From positions 1 to 9,420 of the forward strand of contig SLHZ01000251.1 in the NCBI GenBank assembly GCA_007135895.1: a DNA stretch of 9,420 nt, in the 5' to 3' direction. Shown piece after piece: positions 8,496 through 9,420 of this stretch (positions are counted from its first letter, which is position 1; every line of letters begins with the position of its first letter). The translations under genes were made by a program, and so were the position numbers. Source of the stretch: Balneolales bacterium (lineage in GTDB: Bacteria > Bacteroidota > Rhodothermia > Balneolales > Natronogracilivirgulaceae). Under the pieces are notes generated by a model. It did no database searches and had not been told where the DNA came from. It saw only the letters and a program-made list of their open reading frames with translations.

Positions 8496-8509
8496 GTTAG
8501 AGCATTTAA
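8496..8509 (+). repeat. Left 14-bp inverted repeat of the toxin-antitoxin module
   Basis: GTTAGAGCATTTAA, perfectly inverted relative to the copy at 9112-9125. It lies 8 nt beyond the stop codon of the toxin remnant. The first bases resemble an integron attC core (GTTRRRY) but miss its last position. No target-site duplication is seen outside the two copies. Confidence 0.65.
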
Positions 8510-8517
8510 TTGAGTAT

Positions 8518-8819
8518 TTAACGCATCCTGAGAATATCAAGATGAAGAAATTTTTCATCTCTAATTATGTGGATGATGTAGACCCGGCTATTTTCTTCTC
8601 TGTAAAAAATCTGGCAAGGTGAAACCAATAACCTGCGATAAATGGACTCTTCCAGATCTTCTACAGGTTTCCTGATTTTGGATGTTCGCTCAGTTTAACG
8701 ACACGTTTGAAAACGTTGCGAACAAGACTCTTGGCAGCATTCGGATTGTCCAGTGAGATGTAATCAGCAATTTCATCGAGTTCTTGAAGTGCCGGTTCCG
8801 TCCAGATTATTTGAGCCAT
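8518..8819 (-). pseudogene. ParE/RelE-family toxin, broken by a one-base frameshift
   Basis: Toxin gene of a type II module, too disrupted to appear as one open frame. From the ATG at 8819 the first frame reads MAQIIWTEPALQELDEIADY and continues to HPKSG before meeting TAG at 8661-8663 after 52 codons. The adjacent frame continues the same protein as KPVEDLEESIYRR, then SPCQIFYREENSRVYIIHII and LHLDILRMR, ending in TAA at 8518-8520. Adding one base near 8664-8672, where the minus strand has GGAAACC, restores a 100-residue protein of normal family length. Both halves match the conserved ParE/RelE pattern (WTEPALxELDEIADYI; CxIFYRxxxxxVYIIHIIR). The start overlaps the antitoxin stop by 13 nt, the usual coupled layout. 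A lost A in a short A-run is the simplest cause. A sequencing error is possible. No classical -1 slippery heptamer stands at the junction, so programmed frameshifting looks unlikely. Confidence 0.88.
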
Positions 8820-9064
8820 CGACTCATTTTCTTTTGGGCCTCTTCATGTGTCACTACGCGATCTTCAAGTATAGATTTTTCGCCTCTCGCAAGACCTTCA
8901 AGGAGTTTCAGCCTTCGAAGTAAGTTTTCAAATGAATCAACATCAACGAGATAAGCAGATGGCTTACCATGCTCTGTGATCAAGACAGGCTCCTTCTCCC
9001 GGTGGAGTTCGCCCAGAATCTTTGTGGCTTGACGTTTCAGTGTGGTAACAAGTTCTGTTTTCAT
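8807..9064 (-). CDS. Phd/YefM-family antitoxin
   Basis: Antitoxin of 85 aa for the adjacent ParE/RelE-type toxin. The N-terminal Phd/YefM DNA-binding domain is clear: LKRQATKILGELHREKEPVL at 9-28, then ITEHGKPSAYLVDVDSFENL, the hallmark T-x-x-G-x-P-x-A-x-L-V pattern of the family. The charged C-terminal part (about 50-85) should be the flexible toxin-binding segment. In a working module it would dimerise, bind the operator in front of its own gene and wrap the toxin with its tail. The frame is complete and undamaged. Its stop overlaps the toxin ATG by 13 nt. Repeated boxes directly ahead of the ATG at 9064 (separate entry) fit autoregulation. With the toxin frameshifted it is now an orphan or could cross-neutralise related toxins; that last point is a guess. 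Confidence 0.93.
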   Translation of the reverse strand: MKTELVTTLKRQATKILGELHREKEPVLITEHGKPSAYLVDVDSFENLLRRLKLLEGLARGEKSILEDRVVTHEEAQKKMSRWLK

Positions 9065-9102
9065 AGTATCACTAAAGTATCACTTCAAGTGACTTATTTC
9101 AA
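9065..9102 (-). promoter_or_regulatory. Operator/promoter of the toxin-antitoxin operon
   Basis: On the plus strand AGTATCACT occurs at 9065-9073 and again at 9076-9084, offset by 11 bp (one helical turn), and a third related box AGTGACT lies at 9088-9094. TCACTT-C-AAGTGA at 9080-9092 is a 6-bp-arm palindrome. Phd/YefM antitoxins bind such repeated short palindromes by their own start codon. A weak promoter, TTGAAA (9102-9097) with a 15-nt spacer to GATACT (9081-9076) on the minus strand, would be covered by the boxes. The boxes are clear; the promoter is weak. Confidence 0.55.
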
Positions 9103-9420
9103 GCATGGTTTTTAAATGCTCTAACGGCCAAAATTTTTGCGGCGCGGCTAATTTGTTGAATATTAGCAATGAAACGCAAACGCGTCCGCTTGATTTGATA
9201 GCCGCGCGAATGATTTCACCAAGTATTTCCAGGGCAAGTTGAGGATCCAGGTTATACCCGTTTGGTTTGGTAATGACAGAGAGGAATTCAGCCAAGTTTT
9301 TCGAAGTAGTAAGAAGATGTTTGCCAGTAGATTCAATGACTTTGCGAGCTCTATTAAAGAATTGAGAATCCTCGTCGATTGAATAAACAAGAATATTTGT
9401 ATCTAAAAGCAGCCTACTCA
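9080..9420 (-). CDS. VapC-like PIN-domain toxin, C-terminally truncated; cut by the window edge
   Basis: The frame enters at the right edge. The ATG is probably at 9421, one base outside, because the first full codons read SRLLLDTNILVYSIDED, a typical PIN N-terminus. About 113 aa in all. The first 70 or so residues are a standard PIN domain: D7 in LLLDTN and E45 in LAEFLSVI are two of the metal-binding acids of this ribonuclease family. After EIIRA (near residue 73, about base 9205) the sequence no longer resembles a PIN domain: SSGRVCVSLLIFNKLAAPQK and a short tail to TGA at 9082-9080. The second half with the remaining acidic residues is missing; normal length is about 130-145. The gene is therefore probably inactive. 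The foreign tail crosses a hairpin at 9142-9207 and the boundary repeat of the Phd/ParE module, pointing to damage by insertion or recombination. A VapB-type partner may lie outside the window. Confidence 0.75.
   Translation of the reverse strand, partial: SRLLLDTNILVYSIDEDSQFFNRARKVIESTGKHLLTTSKNLAEFLSVITKPNGYNLDPQLALEILGEIIRAAIKSSGRVCVSLLIFNKLAAPQKFWPLEHLKTMLEISHLK
9112..9125 (-). repeat. Right 14-bp inverted repeat of the toxin-antitoxin module
   Basis: TTAAATGCTCTAAC on the plus strand, the exact reverse complement of 8496-8509. It lies 47 nt upstream of the antitoxin ATG and inside the foreign tail of the truncated PIN-domain gene. The two copies enclose 630 bp holding only the antitoxin, the toxin remnant and their operator. 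Confidence 0.65.
9142..9207. other. Long imperfect hairpin in the foreign tail of the PIN gene
   Basis: GCGCGGCTA at 9142-9150 is perfectly inverted as TAGCCGCGC at 9199-9207. Inside the 48-nt loop a second stem forms around ACGC-AAAC-GCGT at 9174-9185. The element begins 16 nt outside the right 14-bp repeat and ends about where PIN-domain similarity is lost. It could be part of a recombination site (attC-like), a repeat remnant or a terminator-like structure; no matching second core site was found on its far side. Confidence 0.4.

Noticed and set aside
8468..8623. Small plus-strand frame of about 51 codons starting ATGGTAACAGTA
   Set aside because: It is antisense to the second half of the toxin gene, whose protein sequence is clearly the conserved one.
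8655..8680. Programmed -1 ribosomal frameshifting in the toxin gene
   Set aside because: The junction GGA AAC CTG lacks the X-XXY-YYZ slippery pattern and no clear downstream pseudoknot was seen; a lost base explains it more simply.

Overview
The window looks like chromosomal DNA from a Bacteroidota-type (FCB superphylum) bacterium, most likely of the Balneolota/Rhodothermota/Ignavibacteria kind. The main clue is a secreted protein ending in a type IX secretion (T9SS) type A sorting domain with the NYPNPFNPTT signature, which is very common in those groups. Supporting clues are the weak or absent Shine-Dalgarno sequences and a lipoprotein S9 peptidase. The phylum is an inference, since there is no rRNA or other marker gene here.

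Left part (1-2421): two plus-strand genes 12 nt apart for surface polysaccharide synthesis. One is a DUF1972/GT4 glycosyltransferase of the RgpA/Cps2T kind. The other is a WecA/TagO-like polyprenyl-phosphate sugar-1-phosphate transferase, the enzyme type that loads the first sugar on the lipid carrier. This is probably the end of a larger exopolysaccharide or O-antigen cluster that starts left of the window.

Middle (2422-8144): after a 341-bp gap comes a large secreted FG-GAP (integrin-alpha-like) beta-propeller protein with a T9SS tail, closed by a strong intrinsic terminator. Facing it on the minus strand is an S9 prolyl-oligopeptidase-family lipoprotein with a seven-repeat propeller and an intact Ser-Asp-His triad. 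Between the two convergent genes lies a degenerate tandem repeat of about 19-25 bp. Its units resemble the last codons plus stop codon of the peptidase gene.

Right part (8145-9420): the sequence becomes visibly more AT-rich and accessory in character. A stretch dense in small inverted repeats leads into a Phd/YefM-ParE/RelE toxin-antitoxin module on the minus strand. The antitoxin is intact, but the toxin gene carries a one-base frameshift that leaves two clearly recognisable halves. The module is bounded by a perfect 14-bp inverted repeat (GTTAGAGCATTTAA). The right copy sits inside the tail of a second toxin gene, a VapC-like PIN-domain protein. That gene keeps its N-terminal half and then runs into unrelated sequence. 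The region reads as a toxin-antitoxin module placed into, or next to, an older toxin gene, with both toxins apparently disabled. No tRNA, rRNA, CRISPR array or transposase gene was seen.
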